DNA from: Artocarpus heterophyllus
Taxonomy: Eukaryota; Streptophyta; Magnoliopsida; Rosales; Moraceae
DNA: 64,000 nt
Direction of reading: 5' to 3'
Assembly (NCBI GenBank): GCA_025403435.1
Contig: CM046353.1
Span: 23,990,714-24,054,713 of the forward strand
Positions 60,752-64,000 of this stretch are shown here, piece by piece; the first letter of the stretch is position 1, and the number at the start of each line of letters is the position of its first letter. The notes under the pieces are model-generated. The model had not been told where the DNA came from, made no database searches, and worked only from the letters and a program-made list of their open reading frames with translations. Both the position numbers and the translations under genes were made by a program.

Positions 60752-61827
60752 TCACATCCTTATAGCTTCCACTTGCCTCTCGATGACTCTCCCAACAAGT
60801 GTCTTCATGAATGGATCAGCTAAATTGTCCTTTGATGTAATTTTGCACACAACAACTTGGCTGCCTTCTACAAAATCCATTATCACATAATACTTCTGAT
60901 CAGTATGCTTACTCTTCTTGTAAAATCTTGGTTCCTTAGCTATAGCCACCACCGTATTGTTATCATAGTACAACGATACCGTCTTATCCATACCAGGAAC
61001 TACCTCAAGATCTTTAAGGAACTCGCGGAGCCACACTGCTTCTTTCAAAGCATCACTAGCTGCCACATACTCGGCACTATGGCCTGGAGTAAACACAAAA
61101 CCTAAAGTCGATCTTCTCGAATTCAAACAGGTTTTGAAGTCCCAGTTAGTGTATCCTAGAGGAGTCAAATCCTCACCCAAATACATAAGCATATACCCTC
61201 GAGTCCTTCTTAGATACTTGAAAATATGCTTGACTACAACCCAGTGGTTCGGTCTTGGATTCGACCAAAATCGACTTACAATCCTGACCGCATTACAAAT
61301 ATTCGGTCGTGTGTAAAGCATGGCATATATGAGACCGCCCACTGCCAGAGCATCAGGCACCTTCTTTATGTGTTCTCTTTCTTCCTCTGACTTTGGAAAG
61401 TCTTTCTTAGAAAAAGTAATTCTAGACCTAGATGGTTGCCGACCTTTCTTGGAATCTTGCATTGCAAACCTTTTGAGAATTTTATCTATGTAGCCCGCTC
61501 GGGATAAAGCTATTATTTTGTTCTTCTTATCCCAAAAGATCTAGATACTAATAACAAAATTAGCCTCACCCAAGTCCTTCATGTCAAACTGCTTAGTCAT
61601 TCATAATTTGACTGATAACAATACCCCAACGTCATTGCCAATTAGCAGAATGTCATCTACATAGAGCAGTAGAAAAACCACATTCCCATCCTTAATGTAT
61701 TTATAAACACATGGTTCGTTCACATTTTTTGCGAACCATAAGTCTTGATCACCTGATCAATCTTATGTTCCAAGAACGGGAAGCCTGCTTAAGTCTATAA
61801 ATTGACTTTAGTAGCTTACAAACCTTA
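60752..61827 (-). pseudogene. pol: Copia pol: reverse transcriptase C-terminal half and RNase H
   Basis: Reading leftward from 61827: KLLKSIYRLKQASRSWNIR, VYKYIKDGNVVFLLLYVDD with catalytic YVDD at 61663-61652, ILLIGND, FDMKDLGEANFV, ALSRAGYIDKILKRFAMQDS. An open frame 61462-60752 continues with KKGRQPSRSRITFSK, GGLIYAMLYTRPNICNAVRI, VKHIFKYLRRTRGYMLMYLG (connection) and RNase H ending LADPFMKTLVGRVIERQVEA. In-frame stops lie near 61612 and 61541. RNase H lacks about 20 residues: GFVFTPGH runs directly into SAEYVAAS, dropping the W.S.KQ..IADST part, so the enzyme would be inactive. Tork-like clade is my guess from the RT/RNase H wording. Confidence 0.85.
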
Positions 61828-63835
61828 TGTTGGAAATGCGGCGCGCAACAGAATTTTAAAATTTTCATCAAAGTAATTTCCAAAACACAAGTTTGACATG
61901 CTATATTTATAAATTAGACAGATCTTACTAACCTTTGTGTGAAGAACCTCCACAACTTGTGAAGAGAAGTAACGTTCCAAAGAGCCTCAACCAACTGGTC
62001 TTTTTTGCTATTCTCTATCCACAACCAGAGTGAGTGTGGGCTCACACGTATAGCTCTTCCACCGGTGACTCTCCTTCCAACCAAGAGAGAGAACCCAAAG
62101 CTAGTGTTCGTGATTTGTGAACAAAAGCTCTCAGGGAGTTTTCAGATACTGACTAGAAGAGTATCGCTCTTAATCTCTCAATTGATCAGACTAAATCATG
62201 AGACTCACTCCCTTTATATAGCCATTGGTCCTGGGGTCAGTCCTTGTCCGATTAGGTCTCAAAAACTCGAAACAGAAACAAGTTTGGATCAATATATGAT
62301 AAGATCTGCATGAAAACATGTAATCTTATCTCTCGCTGATCGGCAGGCCGAACAGACCCCATCGGTAGGCCAAACACGTCATTCGGTAGGTCGAACTCCC
62401 GAGAAAAAATCTCTGCGAATCTTTTATTTTTTACCCGAGATTCTAAACGATAAAGTCTCAGTTTTGATTCAAATAACCCAATAGAGAAGTTATCTGATCA
62501 AAACAAACTTTATCAAGATAATCTCTAAGAAAATAAATCAATTCACAATAATTCTACAAGTTTATCTTGATCTAATTTATCCAAAATTAAATTAACCGAT
62601 AAACAAACAAGAATTATCCGATCCCAATAATTCAACAAGTTTATCTTAAATTAATTTTATTACTAAATTAATTCAACCAATAAACAGACATGAATTATTT
62701 GATTCTTACAAATTTTAAACCAATCTGATAATTCTGACATGAGGCACCAATTATTGGAAAAGCACACCGTGTTGTTACAGGATTTTGTGAGCTAGCAAAG
62801 GGGACCAAAATGGACCTATAAAGTTCAAGCTCATGATAATTATGAAACCCAATAACCCAGATATATATTTCACAATTATCAACTCCAACGCTACTCCACT
62901 AAAAGCTTGGAGCTGCACTCATGAACTTTATAGAATTACGAAGCTCGTGTAGCTCAGTCTCCATGACATATCAAAGTGCATCGTATCCCTATATGATAAT
63001 CTATAATCGGCTTAAGGACAAGTTCTGTCTTACCTTCTCGGTTATTTTTATCTTACGTTCCATTGTCTCACCATTAGAAAACTTACCATCCAAAGATAGT
63101 ATACCATTCGGTTACACCTATGTATCCAAATGGTTGAGCGCTCTAGTTTTCCAATTACAGGACAACGCATATAAGAGGATATCATTACTCCTAAAGAGGA
63201 GCTATGGATTCCATATCTACTAATAACAAGTCTACGCTATCAAGAGTCATGCCTCTAACGTAGCGGCATGTATACCACTATGGAGATGTGGGAGTCGCCC
63301 ATTGGTACATCAAAAGACACAAGTCAAGACAACGGGCCTACTATTCATCTCAGGATTAAGATACAATACAAGTGATTGTCTAAAGTGAATCGATTTGCCA
63401 AGATAGAATTATTAATCCAAATCAATTTTCTTTATGTCCCGATCCAACACATCGTCACCTATGACAACACGCCAATGTTTCTTTTCACGGAGTCCAACTC
63501 CGATGGCCAAGACAAACCATCTCCCATAACAGGATATAGACAACATAACAATCTTTACATGAATAAAGCACCTAACTTTATTCCCTTGATTATGGATCAT
63601 ATGTTTTAGACCGTCACCTTAAGAATCATGTCTTCCGCATAATCAGTCCATCATATGCCCAATTCTTAAGGTTTAGACTGACAGTCTCAGACTACTATTT
63701 GCTTATCATACATTCAACAAATATGAACGTAAAGTGGACAAGATTTGGTATATATAAATGAATAAATTCTTTATTTATAAAAATGTCTCCAAAAACATAT
63801 TACATTTTTACTCCTTAGGGCATACATGTCTAACA
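61828..63835 (-). mobile_element. Solo LTR of copia family inside copia pol
   Basis: TGTTGGAAATGCGG...GTCTAACA, 2008 bases, with exact duplication cctta (61823-61827, 63836-63840). The host RT frame is interrupted between the 'NG.L.E..YMEQP.GF' zone (right) and the 'CKL.KS.YRLKQA' zone (left). Dyad block at 62337-62400; TATA-like ttatatagcc near 62214. Confidence 0.92.
62337..62400 (-). repeat. GC-rich dyad array in copia solo LTR
   Basis: Three units: cggcaggccgaac, cggtaggccaaac, cggtaggtcgaac. Confidence 0.78.
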
Positions 63836-63840
63836 CCTTA

Positions 63841-64000
63841 CCCTCCTGACCCTTAGCTTTGAACCCGTCTGGTTATTCCATATAAATGGACTCATCAAGA
63901 TAACCATTTAGAAAAGTAGTCTTGACATTCATCTGAAAAATCTCATAATTGAGAACGGCAGCTATGGATAAGAGAATGCGGATGGACTTAAGCATGGTTA
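63841..64000 (-). pseudogene. pol: Copia pol: reverse transcriptase N-terminal half
   Basis: Minus translation gives SIRILLSIAAVLNYEIFQMN, VKTTFLNGYLDESIYME and, after a stop, PDGFKAKG, the classic copia RT start. The element runs on beyond the window end. Confidence 0.85.

Overview
The window is plant nuclear DNA, AT-rich and almost entirely transposable elements. The evidence is Ty3/gypsy and Ty1/copia LTR retrotransposons with primer-binding sites complementary to initiator tRNA-Met, a chromodomain integrase, a hAT-type non-autonomous element, an intron-containing Bowman-Birk-type inhibitor gene and an mTERF-like pseudogene. An angiosperm, probably a eudicot, fits best; I cannot name the species. 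No bacterial features, rRNA, tRNA genes or CRISPR were seen.

Layout. 1-4927: a minus-strand copia element (leader 1-698, 5' LTR 699-2711) sits in the interior of a minus-strand gypsy element whose 5' LTR is 2729-4927. 4928-8357: AT-rich relic DNA. 8358-24236: a decayed minus-strand Tat-like gypsy element, cut into pieces by a copia solo LTR (9001-11035), a second solo LTR (12179-14223) and a complete but defective chromovirus 'A' (14951-22614). 24756-25648: the only convincing host gene. 26640-28545: an old copia LTR carrying a 379-bp foldback element. 28594-28736: a possible orphan exon. 29172-30962: a truncated copia LTR. 30963-44304: two gypsy 'B' copies in tandem sharing one LTR; the first is split by a 3.06-kb solo LTR of family 'D'. 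44585-47107: a truncated copia element flanked by 213-bp direct repeats. 47300-48224: a hAT-like element. 49196-50330: the mTERF-like pseudogene. 51430-55909: a copia LTR split by a solo LTR. 55910-64000: a gypsy 'E' element invaded by a copia element, itself invaded by another solo LTR.

The insertions can be ordered because most have exact 5-bp target duplications (gctga, ggaac/agaac, cacca, ataaa, acatg, tatac, cctta). Most elements are solo LTRs or deletion derivatives, so LTR-LTR recombination and internal deletion have both been active.

Two signals cut across the families. First, arrays of a GC-rich dyad, TTCGGC-AG-GCCGAA, occur at fifteen places, all inside retrotransposon LTRs or leaders of at least four different families. 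Second, the gypsy LTRs A, B, C, D and E each carry a plausible intron of about 1.3-1.46 kb, with donor just after the CT-rich transcript start and acceptor near the LTR end; in A, B and C the dyad array lies inside it. All boundaries come from reading the sequence by eye; no alignment or database search was run.
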